DNA of 64,000 bases. Source: Streptomyces sp. NBC_01551 (lineage in GTDB: Bacteria > Actinomycetota > Actinomycetes > Streptomycetales > Streptomycetaceae). Both the position numbers and the translations under genes were made by a program. Shown piece after piece: positions 35,311 through 43,466 of the stretch (within the stretch, counting starts at the first letter, position 1; each line of letters starts with the position of its first letter). The notes under the pieces are model-generated. The model worked only from the letters and a program-made list of their open reading frames with translations. It was not told the origin of the DNA and searched no databases. The stretch spans positions 4,769,501-4,833,500 of the forward strand of contig NZ_JAPEPX010000001.1 of the NCBI RefSeq assembly GCF_026339935.1, in the 5' to 3' direction.

Positions 35311-36936
35311 ATGACGACGACACCAGAGGCGACAGGGGCAGCAGCGGTCCTCGACGACAGCTTCCACGTCTTCGACACCACCCTGCGCGACGGCGCCCAG
35401 CGTGAGGGCATCAACCTCACGGTCGCGGACAAGCTGACCATCGCCCGGCACCTGGACGACTTCGGGGTGGGCTTCATCGAGGGCGGCTGGCCCGGCGCCA
35501 ACCCCCGCGACACCGAGTTCTTCGCCCGTGCGCGGGCCGAGATCGCCTTCAAGCACGCGAAACTGGTCGCCTTCGGCGCCACCCGGCGGGCCGGCGGCTC
35601 GGCCGCCGAGGACCCCCAGGTGCGGGCCCTGCTGGAGTCCGGCGCCCCGGTGATCACGCTGGTCGCCAAGTCCCACGACCGCCACGTCGAGCTCGCGCTG
35701 CGCACCACGCTGGACGAGAACCTGGAGATGGTCCGGGACACCGTCTCCCACCTGGTCGCCCAGGGCCGCCGGGTCTTCGTCGACTGCGAGCACTTCTTCG
35801 ACGGCTACCGCGCCAACGCCGAGTACGCGAAGTCCGTCGTCCGCACCGCCCACGAGGCCGGGGCCGACGTGGTCATCCTCTGCGACACCAACGGCGGCAT
35901 GCTGCCCGCGCAGGTGACCGCGGTCGTCGCGACCGTCCTCGCCGACACCGGCGCCCGGCTCGGCATCCACGCCCAGGACGACACCGGCTGCGCGGTGGCC
36001 AACACCCTCGCCGCGGTCGACGCCGGGGCCACGCACGTCCAGTGCACCGCCAACGGCTACGGCGAGCGCGTCGGCAACGCCAACCTGTTCCCGGTCGTCG
36101 CCGCGCTGGAGATCAAGTACGGGCGCACGGTGCTCCCCGCGGGCGCGCTGGCCGAGATGACCCGGATCTCGCACGCCATCGCCGAGGTGGTCAACCTGAC
36201 CCCCTCCACGCACCAGCCGTACGTGGGTGTCTCCGCCTTCGCGCACAAGGCCGGCCTGCACGCCTCGGCCATCAAGGTCGACCCGGACCTGTACCAGCAC
36301 ATCGACCCCGAGCGGGTCGGCAACACCATGCGGATGCTGGTCTCCGACATGGCCGGCCGGGCCTCCATCGAGCTCAAGGGCAAGGAGCTCGGTGTCGACC
36401 TCGGCGGGGACCGCGCGCTGGTCTCCCGGGTCGTCGAGCGGGTCAAGGAGCGGGAGCTCCAGGGCTACACGTACGAGGCCGCCGACGCCTCCTTCGAGCT
36501 GCTGCTGCGCGCGGAGGTCGAGGGCCGGGCGCGCAAGTACTTCCGTACGGAGTCGTGGCGGGCGATCGTCGAGGACCGCCCGGACGGCACGCACGCCAAC
36601 GAGGCCACGGTGAAGCTGTGGGCCAAGGGGGAGCGGATCGTCGCGACGGCGGAGGGCAACGGCCCGGTCAACGCCCTCGACCGGTCGCTGCGGGTGGCTC
36701 TCGAACGCTTCTACCCGCAGCTCGCCAAGTTCGAGCTGGTGGACTACAAGGTCCGCATCCTGGAGGGCAAGCACGGCACGGAGTCCACGACCCGCGTGCT
36801 GATCTCCACGACGGACGGCACCCGCGAGTGGTCCACGGTCGGTGTGGCCCCGAACGTGATCGCGGCGTCCTGGCAGGCGCTGGAGGACGCGTTCACCTAC
36901 GGCCTCCTCCACGCGGGCGTGGAGCCGGCCGAGTAG
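35311..36936 (+). CDS. cimA: Citramalate synthase
   Basis: 541 aa from ATG 35311 (AGGAG RBS). Condenses pyruvate with acetyl-CoA to (R)-citramalate, the threonine-independent entry to isoleucine. HMGL-like TIM barrel with FDTTLRDGAQREGINLTVAD, DTNGGMLP, HAQDDTGCAVANTLAAVDAGA (the metal-binding HxHND-type site reads GIHAQDD), then a C-terminal LeuA allosteric domain (about 400-535). The DDTGCAVAN signature separates CimA from 2-isopropylmalate synthase. It is monocistronic and controlled by the leader at 35072-35207. Confidence 0.92.
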   Translation: MTTTPEATGAAAVLDDSFHVFDTTLRDGAQREGINLTVADKLTIARHLDDFGVGFIEGGWPGANPRDTEFFARARAEIAFKHAKLVAFGATRRAGGSAAEDPQVRALLESGAPVITLVAKSHDRHVELALRTTLDENLEMVRDTVSHLVAQGRRVFVDCEHFFDGYRANAEYAKSVVRTAHEAGADVVILCDTNGGMLPAQVTAVVATVLADTGARLGIHAQDDTGCAVANTLAAVDAGATHVQCTANGYGERVGNANLFPVVAALEIKYGRTVLPAGALAEMTRISHAIAEVVNLTPSTHQPYVGVSAFAHKAGLHASAIKVDPDLYQHIDPERVGNTMRMLVSDMAGRASIELKGKELGVDLGGDRALVSRVVERVKERELQGYTYEAADASFELLLRAEVEGRARKYFRTESWRAIVEDRPDGTHANEATVKLWAKGERIVATAEGNGPVNALDRSLRVALERFYPQLAKFELVDYKVRILEGKHGTESTTRVLISTTDGTREWSTVGVAPNVIAASWQALEDAFTYGLLHAGVEPAE

Positions 36937-36948
36937 CCCCCCGCCGGG

Positions 36949-37440
36949 TCAGCACTCGTCCTTCACGTACTCCCGGAACTCCTTGCGGGTCTTGGCCCGG
37001 CCGCCGGACCACACCTCGCCGGGCTTCAGCCCGGCGAGGTCCTCGGCGGTGACGTACGACTTCCCGTAGTAGACGCTGCCGTCCCGCGCGAAGAAGCTCA
37101 CGCTGTACGTGTATCCGGGCAGAAGCTTCTGCGCGCCCCTCAGGTTTGCGTCCCACGACGCGGGGGGCTCGAACAAGGGCAGCGATTCACCCCCGATGCC
37201 CGGCTCGAACCGTCGGCTGGCCCAGCCCGAATCCTCCTGTGGCCCGGTCGGATCGCCCGTGCTCCAGCCGGACACCCACACCGACTCGATGTCGTCCTTC
37301 CCGCACGGCGCGAGCATGATCCACGGCTTGCCGTCGTCCCCGTTGTACGCGGCGACCAGATCAAGGTGCGGCGGCGTACACCCCGCCAGCAGCCCCGCCG
37401 CGGCCAGCACCATCGTCCCCGTCAGCCACGCGCGTCGCAT
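36949..37440 (-). CDS. Putative lipoprotein
   Basis: 163 aa from ATG 37440 (GGTGGGG RBS; a GTG at 37449 is also in frame). Signal MRRAWLTGTMVLAAAGLLAGC with lipobox L-A-G-C at Cys21. The mature part, about 140 residues, carries aromatic/Gly-rich segments (SGWSTGDPTGPQEDSGW, GYTYSVSFFARDG) and ends in a Cys. The domain is not recognised; it may be a beta-rich extracytoplasmic protein. It is convergent with cimA (12 bp between stops) and divergent from the next gene. Confidence 0.8.
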   Translation of the reverse strand: MRRAWLTGTMVLAAAGLLAGCTPPHLDLVAAYNGDDGKPWIMLAPCGKDDIESVWVSGWSTGDPTGPQEDSGWASRRFEPGIGGESLPLFEPPASWDANLRGAQKLLPGYTYSVSFFARDGSVYYGKSYVTAEDLAGLKPGEVWSGGRAKTRKEFREYVKDEC

Positions 37441-37544
37441 CGGCCCCACCCCCCTGGCGGGAGGGTAGGCGCGGAGGGGCCGCGTCCGGGGCGGGATGAC
37501 CTTATGTCCAGCTCACACAGGAAAGTACCGGTTCGGGTAGCGTC

Positions 37545-38888
37545 ATGCGTATGAGGACCAGGCTGATATCCGTACTTTCCGGTCTGCTGCTGGCCCTGTT
37601 CGGGACCGCCCTCGTGGTCGCCCCGCAGGCATCGGCGGCCACCGGAGTCGCCGCCGTGGGGGAGGCCCTCAAGGACGGGCCGGTCTACGTCGACCCCCGC
37701 GCCCAGGCGCAGCTGACCCCGGCGGACGCCGAGGCGCTCGCAAAGAAGATCAAGGACGCCGGGAAGCCGGTCTTCGTCGCGGTGCTCCCCGCGACCGGCG
37801 AGTTCCCCGCCGACAAGGTGCTCGGCGCGGTCCGGGCCGAGACCGGGATCACCGGCCTCTACGCGATCCGGCTCGGCGACGGCTTCGACGCCGGGGCCGA
37901 CCGGGCGGTCATGCCGGCCAACGCCGTACACAACCTCACCGACGCGGTGAAGGTGGGCTCGCCCGACGCGGTGACCCAGCTCAACAACTTCGTCGACCAG
38001 GCCCTGCCCCAGACCCGGGGCACCGCCCCGGCCTCCTGGGGCGACACCGGCGCGGACGGCGGCGCCCCGGTCGGCGGGCTGATCACCCTCGGCGTGGTCG
38101 CCGCGGTCGGCGGCGGCGGCGCGTACATGCTGGTCCGGCGCAACCGCCGGCAGAAGGAGGAGACCCGTCGCGAGGCCGTCGAGCGGCTGAGGGTGGTCGT
38201 GGACGAGGACATCACGGCCTTCGGCGAGGAGCTCGACCGGCTGGACTTCCACCCGGGCGAGGCGGGCGCGGACGACGCCATGCGCAAGGACTACGAGCAG
38301 AGCCTGGACTCGTACGAGAAGGCCAAGCAGATCATGGCTTCGGTGCGGTACCCGGAAGAGGTGAAGGGGGTGACCCAGGCGCTGGAGGACGGGCGGTTCG
38401 CCCTGGCCTCTCTCGATGCCCGTCGCCGGGGCGAACCGCTGCCCGAGCGCCGGCTGCCCTGCTTCTTCGACCCCCGGCACGGCCCGAGCACCCAGGACGC
38501 CGACTGGGCCCCGGCCGGCGGGGCCACCCGTACCGTCCCGGTCTGCGCGGCGGACGCCGTACGGCTGCGCGACGGCCTCGACCCGGCGGTCCGTACGGTC
38601 GACACGGAACACGGGCCGCGCCCGTACTACGACGCCGGCCCGGCGTACGGTCCCTGGGCCGGCGGCTACTTCGGCGGCGGCATCCTGCCCGGCCTGCTGG
38701 TGGGCACGCTGCTCGGGTCGATGATGTCCAGTCCCGCCTATGCCTCCGACTTCGGCGGAGGCAACGGTTTCGACGGCGGGGACGTCTCGGGCGCCGACTT
38801 CAACCCGTCCGACTTCGGCGGCGGGGACTTCGGCGGCGGTGGCGGTTTCGACGGTGGCGGCGGGTTCGACGGCGGGGGCGGCTTCTAG
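37545..38888 (+). CDS. Membrane protein with TPM-like extracytoplasmic domain and Gly-rich tail
   Basis: 447 aa; ATG 37545 or 37551, RBS weak. Signal peptide residues 1-32 (ALFGTALVVAPQASA), a roughly 130-residue extracytoplasmic domain (VYVDPRAQAQLTPADAEALA, resembling TPM/DUF-type photosystem-repair folds), one membrane span near 180-205 (GGLITLGVVAAVGGGGAYML), a cytoplasmic coiled-coil-like region (about 206-300), and a tail of DFGGG and GFDGGGG repeats from about 395. The Phe/Gly/Asp tail suggests low-complexity surface or assembly behaviour. Function unknown. Confidence 0.75.
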   Translation: MRMRTRLISVLSGLLLALFGTALVVAPQASAATGVAAVGEALKDGPVYVDPRAQAQLTPADAEALAKKIKDAGKPVFVAVLPATGEFPADKVLGAVRAETGITGLYAIRLGDGFDAGADRAVMPANAVHNLTDAVKVGSPDAVTQLNNFVDQALPQTRGTAPASWGDTGADGGAPVGGLITLGVVAAVGGGGAYMLVRRNRRQKEETRREAVERLRVVVDEDITAFGEELDRLDFHPGEAGADDAMRKDYEQSLDSYEKAKQIMASVRYPEEVKGVTQALEDGRFALASLDARRRGEPLPERRLPCFFDPRHGPSTQDADWAPAGGATRTVPVCAADAVRLRDGLDPAVRTVDTEHGPRPYYDAGPAYGPWAGGYFGGGILPGLLVGTLLGSMMSSPAYASDFGGGNGFDGGDVSGADFNPSDFGGGDFGGGGGFDGGGGFDGGGGF

Positions 38889-38949
38889 GGGACGCCGTGT
38901 CCCCCGCGTGCCGCCCCCGGGTCCGCGCACCGGGTGGTGGTCAGGCCCG

Positions 38950-39567
38950 TCAGGCCTGCTTGATGGCGGAGATGTCGAAGGTCAGCTTGACCTTGTCGCT
39001 GACCATCACGCCGCCGGTCTCCAGCGCCGCGTTCCAGGTCAGGCCCCACTCGGAGCGCAGGATCTCGGCGGTGCCCTCGAAGCCCACGCGCTGGTTGCCG
39101 TAGACGTCGGTGGCGGAGCCGTTGAACTCCAGGTCGATGGAGAGCGGCTTCGTCACGCCCTTGATCGTCAGGTCACCGGTGATGCGGTACGTGTCACCGC
39201 CCAGCTGGGCCGCCTGGGTGGAGCGGAAGCTCATCAGCGGGAAGGCCTCGGCGTCGAAGAAGTCGCCGCCGCGCAGGTGGCCGTCGCGGTCGGCGATGCC
39301 GGTGTCCACGGAGGCGATCTTCACGTCGATGGAGGCGGTGGAGCGGGAGGGGTCCGACCCGTCCAGGTGCAGGGTGCCCTCGTGGTCGGCGAAGCTGCCG
39401 CGCACGTTGGTCACCATCGCGTGGCGGACGGTGAAGCCGATGCTGCTGTGGGAGGCGTCGATGACGTAGTCACCGGTGAGCGCGGCCAGGGCCGGGTCCA
39501 CCTCCAGCGTGCTGACGGCGGTGTTCACGGCGGCGGACTCCTGGCTGCGGCGGGTGAAGATACCCAT
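38950..39567 (-). CDS. YceI family protein
   Basis: 205 aa with GAGGAAG RBS. The YceI lipocalin-like barrel runs over about residues 30-203: GDYVIDASHSSIGFTVRHAM, VRGSFADHEGTLHLDG, GDLTIKGVTKPLSIDLEF. The family binds isoprenoid or amphiphilic lipids. There is no cleavable signal, only a short MGIFTRRSQES start, so it is probably cytoplasmic. It is controlled by two MarR-like palindromes flanking its promoter. The MarR gene often seen next to yceI in actinobacteria is not present here. Confidence 0.88.
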   Translation of the reverse strand: MGIFTRRSQESAAVNTAVSTLEVDPALAALTGDYVIDASHSSIGFTVRHAMVTNVRGSFADHEGTLHLDGSDPSRSTASIDVKIASVDTGIADRDGHLRGGDFFDAEAFPLMSFRSTQAAQLGGDTYRITGDLTIKGVTKPLSIDLEFNGSATDVYGNQRVGFEGTAEILRSEWGLTWNAALETGGVMVSDKVKLTFDISAIKQA

Positions 39568-39609
39568 GACTTCCTCCTCGATAGTGTGCTGCTCGTGGGT
39601 CGTGCTGTT

Positions 39610-39660
39610 GTTGAACTTTCAACGAGACTGACCGTAGACCTATTCCGTTCAAATTTCAAC
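39610..39660 (-). promoter_or_regulatory. yceI promoter flanked by two MarR-like operators
   Basis: Minus-strand -35 TTGAAA (39659-39654), 17-bp spacer, -10 TACGGT (39636-39631). Palindrome 1, GTTGAACTTTCAAC (39610-39623, perfect), lies just downstream of the -10. Palindrome 2, GTTCAAATTTCAAC (39647-39660), overlaps the -35. Both fit a GTTNAA-N2-TTNAAC site typical of MarR regulators. The arrangement suggests tight repression. Confidence 0.7.
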
Positions 39661-39831
39661 ATCTGAGGGCGTGTCGCGCGATTTTGTTGGACCCCCACAA
39701 CGGGCACCGGCCTGCGCTGGCAGAGTCCGTACATCATTCGGAGGATCTGTTCGGGCCACACAGCGGAACGCGCCGGAGACTGTGCGGATCCAACGGAGGG
39801 TTTTCGCGGACCGGCTTCGTAAGGTCAGTAC

Positions 39832-41415
39832 ATGACCGTTGTGGATCAGACTTCGAGCGAGCCGACGGATGCCCGCGGACGTGTGGCCGAGTTGCACGAC
39901 CTGCGTGAGCAGGCCAAGCGCGGCCCCAGTGACCGGGCGACCGAGGCGCAGCACGCCAAGGGCAAGCTGACGGCCCGGGAGCGGATCGCGCTCCTGCTGG
40001 ACGAGGGGTCCTTCCACGAGGTCGAGCAGCTGCGCCGGCACCGGGCGACGGGTTTCGGCCTGGAGGCGAAGAAGCCCTACACCGACGGTGTGATCACCGG
40101 GTGGGGCACGGTCGAGGGCCGCACGGTCTTCGTCTACGCGCACGACTTCCGGATCTTCGGCGGCGCGCTGGGCGAGGCGCACGCGACGAAGATCCACAAG
40201 ATCATGGACATGGCCATCGCGGCCGGCGCGCCGCTGGTGTCGCTGAACGACGGCGCGGGCGCCCGTATCCAGGAGGGCGTCTCGGCGCTGGCCGGCTACG
40301 GCGGGATCTTCCAGCGCAACACGAAGGCCTCCGGGGTCATCCCGCAGATCTCGGTGATGCTGGGCCCGTGCGCCGGCGGCGCCGCGTACTCCCCGGCGCT
40401 GACGGACTTCGTGTTCATGGTCCGCGACACCTCGCAGATGTTCATCACCGGCCCGGACGTGGTCCGCGCGGTGACCGGCGAGGAGATCTCCCAGAACGGG
40501 CTCGGCGGCGCCGACGTCCACGCCGAGACCTCCGGCGTGGCGCACTTCGCGTACGACGACGAGGAGACCTGCATCTCCGAGGTCCGCTACCTCATCTCGA
40601 TGCTCCCCTCCAACAACCGCGAGAACCCGCCCGTCCACGACAGCTCCGACCCGGCCGACCGCCGCTCGGACGTCCTGCTGGACCTGGTCCCCGCGGACGG
40701 GAACCGGCCGTACGACATGCTCAAGGTCATCGAGGAACTCGTCGACGAGGGCGACGTCCTGGAGATCCACGAGCGCTGGGCCCGCAACATCATCTGCGCG
40801 CTGGCCCGCCTGGACGGGCAGGTCGTGGGCATCGTCGCCAACCAGCCCGGCCACCTCGCCGGCGTCCTGGACATCCACGCCTCCGAGAAGGCCGCGCGTT
40901 TCGTCCAGCTGTGCGACGCGTTCAACATCCCGATCATCACCCTCCTGGACGTCCCCGGCTTCCTGCCGGGCGTCGACCAGGAACACGGCGGCATCATCCG
41001 CCACGGCGCCAAGCTGCTGTACGCGTACTGCAACGCCACCGTGCCGCGGATCAGCCTGATCCTGCGCAAGGCGTACGGCGGCGCGTACATCGTCATGGAC
41101 TCGCAGTCCATCGGCGCCGACCTCACCTACGCCTGGCCGACCAACGAGATCGCCGTGATGGGCGCCGAGGGCGCGGCCAACGTCATCTTCCGCAAGCAGA
41201 TCGCGGACGCCGAGGACCCCGAGGCGATGCGCGCGCGCATGGTCAAGGAGTACAAGGCCGAGCTGATGCACCCGTACTACGCCGCCGAGCGCGGCCTCGT
41301 CGACGACGTCATCGACCCCGCCGAGACCCGCTCCACACTGATCAGCGCCCTCGCGATGCTCCGCAACAAGCACGCCGATCTGCCGTCGCGCAAGCACGGC
41401 AACCCGCCGCAGTAA
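39832..41415 (+). CDS. accB: Acyl-CoA carboxylase carboxyltransferase beta subunit
   Basis: 527 aa, TAAGG RBS. Carboxyltransferase of the Streptomyces acyl-CoA carboxylase (with biotinylated AccA and epsilon AccE), making malonyl-CoA and methylmalonyl-CoA for fatty acid and polyketide synthesis. Both crotonase-like halves are visible: LNDGAGARIQEGVSALAGYGGIF and GPCAGGAAYSPALTDFVFMV (acyl/biotin oxyanion hole), then DVPGFLPGVDQEHGGIIRHGAKLLYAY and KAYGGAYIVMDS. It is followed at 24 bp by accE, as I recall for S. coelicolor SCO5535-SCO5536. A pccB-type paralogue would be encoded elsewhere. Confidence 0.93.
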   Translation: MTVVDQTSSEPTDARGRVAELHDLREQAKRGPSDRATEAQHAKGKLTARERIALLLDEGSFHEVEQLRRHRATGFGLEAKKPYTDGVITGWGTVEGRTVFVYAHDFRIFGGALGEAHATKIHKIMDMAIAAGAPLVSLNDGAGARIQEGVSALAGYGGIFQRNTKASGVIPQISVMLGPCAGGAAYSPALTDFVFMVRDTSQMFITGPDVVRAVTGEEISQNGLGGADVHAETSGVAHFAYDDEETCISEVRYLISMLPSNNRENPPVHDSSDPADRRSDVLLDLVPADGNRPYDMLKVIEELVDEGDVLEIHERWARNIICALARLDGQVVGIVANQPGHLAGVLDIHASEKAARFVQLCDAFNIPIITLLDVPGFLPGVDQEHGGIIRHGAKLLYAYCNATVPRISLILRKAYGGAYIVMDSQSIGADLTYAWPTNEIAVMGAEGAANVIFRKQIADAEDPEAMRARMVKEYKAELMHPYYAAERGLVDDVIDPAETRSTLISALAMLRNKHADLPSRKHGNPPQ

Positions 41416-41439
41416 GCAGCGAAGGAGACCCGCCACCAC

Positions 41440-41643
41440 ATGAGCATCACCGCCGACACCCTGCTGAAGGTCGAAAAGGGCAACGCCGAGCCCGAGGAGC
41501 TGGCCGCGATCACCGCGATCCTGCTCGCCCGCGCCGCCGCCGCTCCCACCGCCGCCCCCGTGCACCGCATCGGCTCCCAGGCCGGCTGGCGCCGCCTGGA
41601 GCGCACCCCGGGCTTCCGGGCCCCGCACAGCTGGCAGGGCTAG
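41440..41643 (+). CDS. accE: Acyl-CoA carboxylase epsilon subunit
   Basis: 67 aa. The GNAEPEELAAITAILLARAA helix and GSQAGWRRLERTPGFRAPHSW C-terminus are the marks of the actinobacterial epsilon subunit, which stimulates and stabilises the AccA-AccB complex. Start ATG 41440 with GAAGGAG upstream; cotranscribed with accB and followed by a 15-bp terminator stem. Confidence 0.92.
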   Translation: MSITADTLLKVEKGNAEPEELAAITAILLARAAAAPTAAPVHRIGSQAGWRRLERTPGFRAPHSWQG

Positions 41644-41662
41644 CAGCAGCCAGCAGCACACC

Positions 41663-41710
41663 ACGCGAAGAGCGGGTGACGTCGACCACGACGACACCCG
41701 CTCTTCGCGT
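41663..41710 (+). terminator. accBE terminator
   Basis: ACGCGAAGAGCGGGT (41663-41677) and ACCCGCTCTTCGCGT (41696-41710): perfect 15-bp stem, 18-nt loop. Confidence 0.8.
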
Positions 41711-41765
41711 TCCCGGTCCCGGGATCCCGGGAGATCCGGGGCTCCGGGGGATCCGGGATCCCGGG
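41711..41765. repeat. CCCGGGATCCCGGG palindromic repeat cluster
   Basis: Two CCCGGGATCCCGGG-type palindromes separated by GATCCGGGG/CTCCGGGGGATC sequence lie between the accBE and cvn2 terminators. The same core sits at the centre of the ilvE palindrome (28536-28549). Confidence 0.6.
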
Positions 41766-41775
41766 AAGCACCCGA

Positions 41776-41815
41776 ACGAAGGAGGCCCCCGCCAGCCGGC
41801 GGGGGCCTCCTTCGT
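41776..41815. terminator. cvn2 operon terminator
   Basis: An 18-bp perfect stem (ACGAAGGAGGCCCCCGCC and complement) with an AGCC tetraloop, 30 bp beyond the stop of the leftward cvnD2; a strong bidirectional terminator. Confidence 0.85.
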
Positions 41816-41844
41816 GGTTCCTGCGTCCGCGCGCGGCGGTCCTA

Positions 41845-42426
41845 CTACCGCAGGCGCGCCATGAGGGCGTGCTCGACGAGAGTGATGAGCGCGCTCTTGG
41901 CGTCCGCGCGGTGGCGGGCGTCGGTGGTGATGATCGGGGCGTCCGGGCCGATCTGCAGGGCCTCGCGGACTTCCTCCGGGGTGTACGGCTGGTGGCCGTC
42001 GAAGCCGTTCAGGGCGATGACGAACGGCAGACCGCTGTTCTCGAAGTAGTCGACGGCGGGGAAGCAGTCGGCCAGACGACGGGTGTCGACGAGGACCACG
42101 GCACCGATGGCACCGCGGACGAGGTCGTCCCACATGAACCAGAAGCGGTCCTGACCGGGGGTACCGAAGAGGTACAGGATCAGGTCCTGGTCCAAGGTGA
42201 TGCGACCGAAGTCCATCGCGACCGTGGTGGTCGTCTTGTCCCCGGTGTGGGTCAGATCGTCGATGCCGGCCGAGGCGCTGGTCATCACGGCTTCGGTGCG
42301 CAGCGGGTTGATCTCGGAGACCGCGCCGACGAACGTGGTCTTGCCCACGCCGAAGCCGCCCGCCACCACGATCTTCGCGGAGGTGGTGGAGCGAGCCGCT
42401 CCGCCGTTAGAGCTTGCGAAGTCCAC
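41845..42426 (-). CDS. cvnD2: Conservon GTPase CvnD
   Basis: 193 aa Ras-like/MglA-like small GTPase. P-loop GGFGVGKTTFV (residues about 23-33), Switch II-like LFGTPGQDRFWFMWD, NGFDG in place of the NKxD box, TTDARHR near the G5 position. Fourth gene of a cvnABCD set. It overlaps cvnC2 by 20 bp, so translation is coupled. It is 97% identical at protein level to cvnD1 at 47002 (five substitutions and a one-residue indel by eye). In S. coelicolor, conservons act as membrane-associated G-protein-like switches in development. Confidence 0.93.
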   Translation of the reverse strand: MDFASSNGGAARSTTSAKIVVAGGFGVGKTTFVGAVSEINPLRTEAVMTSASAGIDDLTHTGDKTTTTVAMDFGRITLDQDLILYLFGTPGQDRFWFMWDDLVRGAIGAVVLVDTRRLADCFPAVDYFENSGLPFVIALNGFDGHQPYTPEEVREALQIGPDAPIITTDARHRADAKSALITLVEHALMARLR

Positions 42427-42949
42427 TGAGCACCCTTTCGAGCAGTGTCACATCTGGCTGGCCGCCGGCAGACTCGTCGCCGCCGGGCTGGTGAATGGCG
42501 ACAAGGCCCGCCTCCGCCAGGTCGGCGACGAGGATGCGGGCGACACCAAGAGGAATGGAGAGAAGTGCCGAGATCTCCGCGACGGATTTGATCTCCTGGC
42601 ACAGGCGGCAGATGCGCTGGTGCTCGGGCAACTGCCCTTGCAGGCGCGCGGGATCCGCCGTGGTACTGACCAGCGCCTCGATGGCGAGCTGGTAGCGCGG
42701 CCGGGTACGGCCGCCGGTCATCGCGTACGGACGCACCAGCGGGTTGTGCGCCTTCGGGGCAGTCGGCTGCCGCGAGGCCCGAGGGGGCTGGTGCGGCTGC
42801 TGGGGCTGACCGTACGGCTGCTGCTGGTAAGGGTTGTGCTCCGGCACGGGCCGGCTGGGCGCGGAGGGAAAGTTGAAGCGGTTCTGGTCGTGCTGCCCAC
42901 CCTGCGGCTGCTGCGCGCCGCCATAAGGATGACCTCCGGGTGTTGTCAC
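42407..42949 (-). CDS. cvnC2: Conservon CvnC, DUF742 protein
   Basis: 180 aa from GTG 42949 with a GAGGAGG RBS. The C-terminal half is the DUF742 winged-helix-like domain (LVRPYAMTGGRTRPRYQLAI, EHQRICRLCQEIKSVAEISALL, IPLGVARILVADLAEAGLVAIHQP, VTLLERVLSGLRKL). The N-terminal 70 residues are a Gln/Pro/Gly-rich disordered extension absent from the shorter cvnC1. It is a presumed adaptor between CvnB and CvnD. Confidence 0.92.
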   Translation of the reverse strand: MTTPGGHPYGGAQQPQGGQHDQNRFNFPSAPSRPVPEHNPYQQQPYGQPQQPHQPPRASRQPTAPKAHNPLVRPYAMTGGRTRPRYQLAIEALVSTTADPARLQGQLPEHQRICRLCQEIKSVAEISALLSIPLGVARILVADLAEAGLVAIHQPGGDESAGGQPDVTLLERVLSGLRKL

Positions 42950-43042
42950 GTTTCCTCCTCCGACTCCAAGAACGCAGTACTCCCTGTGGAACCGCGCCAC
43001 CGCACCTTATGGTGCGATGACGCGAAACGCACTGCCTGTCTG

Positions 43043-43465
43043 CTAGTTGAGAAGACTTCCCTGCAGCTCCGAGCGCAGTTCCGGAGTCAAAACACTGCCG
43101 GCTCGGTCCACAAGGAGGGCCATCTCGTAGCCCACGAGGCCGATGTCGCACTCGGGGTGCGCGAGCACCGCGAGGGACGATCCATCGGAGACGGACATGA
43201 GGAAGAGGAACCCGCGGTCCATCTCCACAACGGTCTGGTTGACGGCGCCACCCTCGAAGATGCGGGAGGCTCCTGCGGTCAGCGACGTCAGACCGGAGGC
43301 CACGGCCGCCAGCTGATCGGCGCGGTCGCGCGGGAATCCGTCGGACATCGCCAGAAGAAGGCCGTCGGCGGAGACCACCACCGTGTGGGACACCCCTGGG
43401 GTGTTGTCCACGAAGTTGGTGATCAACCAGTTCAGGTTCTGTGCCGCCTGGCTCATCGGGCTCAC
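43043..43465 (-). CDS. cvnB2: Conservon CvnB, roadblock/LC7 protein
   Basis: 140 aa from GTG 43465, which directly follows the cvnA2 TAG with AGGAGC six nt upstream; ATG 43456 (137 aa) is an alternative. The roadblock/longin fold is indicated by LNWLITNFVDNTPGVSHTVV, VSADGLLLAMSDGFPRDRAD and the C-terminal GYEMALLVDRAGSVLTPELR. Roadblock proteins act as GTPase-activating or docking partners (compare MglB for MglA), here for CvnD. It is nearly identical to cvnB1. Confidence 0.92.
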   Translation of the reverse strand: MSPMSQAAQNLNWLITNFVDNTPGVSHTVVVSADGLLLAMSDGFPRDRADQLAAVASGLTSLTAGASRIFEGGAVNQTVVEMDRGFLFLMSVSDGSSLAVLAHPECDIGLVGYEMALLVDRAGSVLTPELRSELQGSLLN

Positions 43466-43466
43466 A

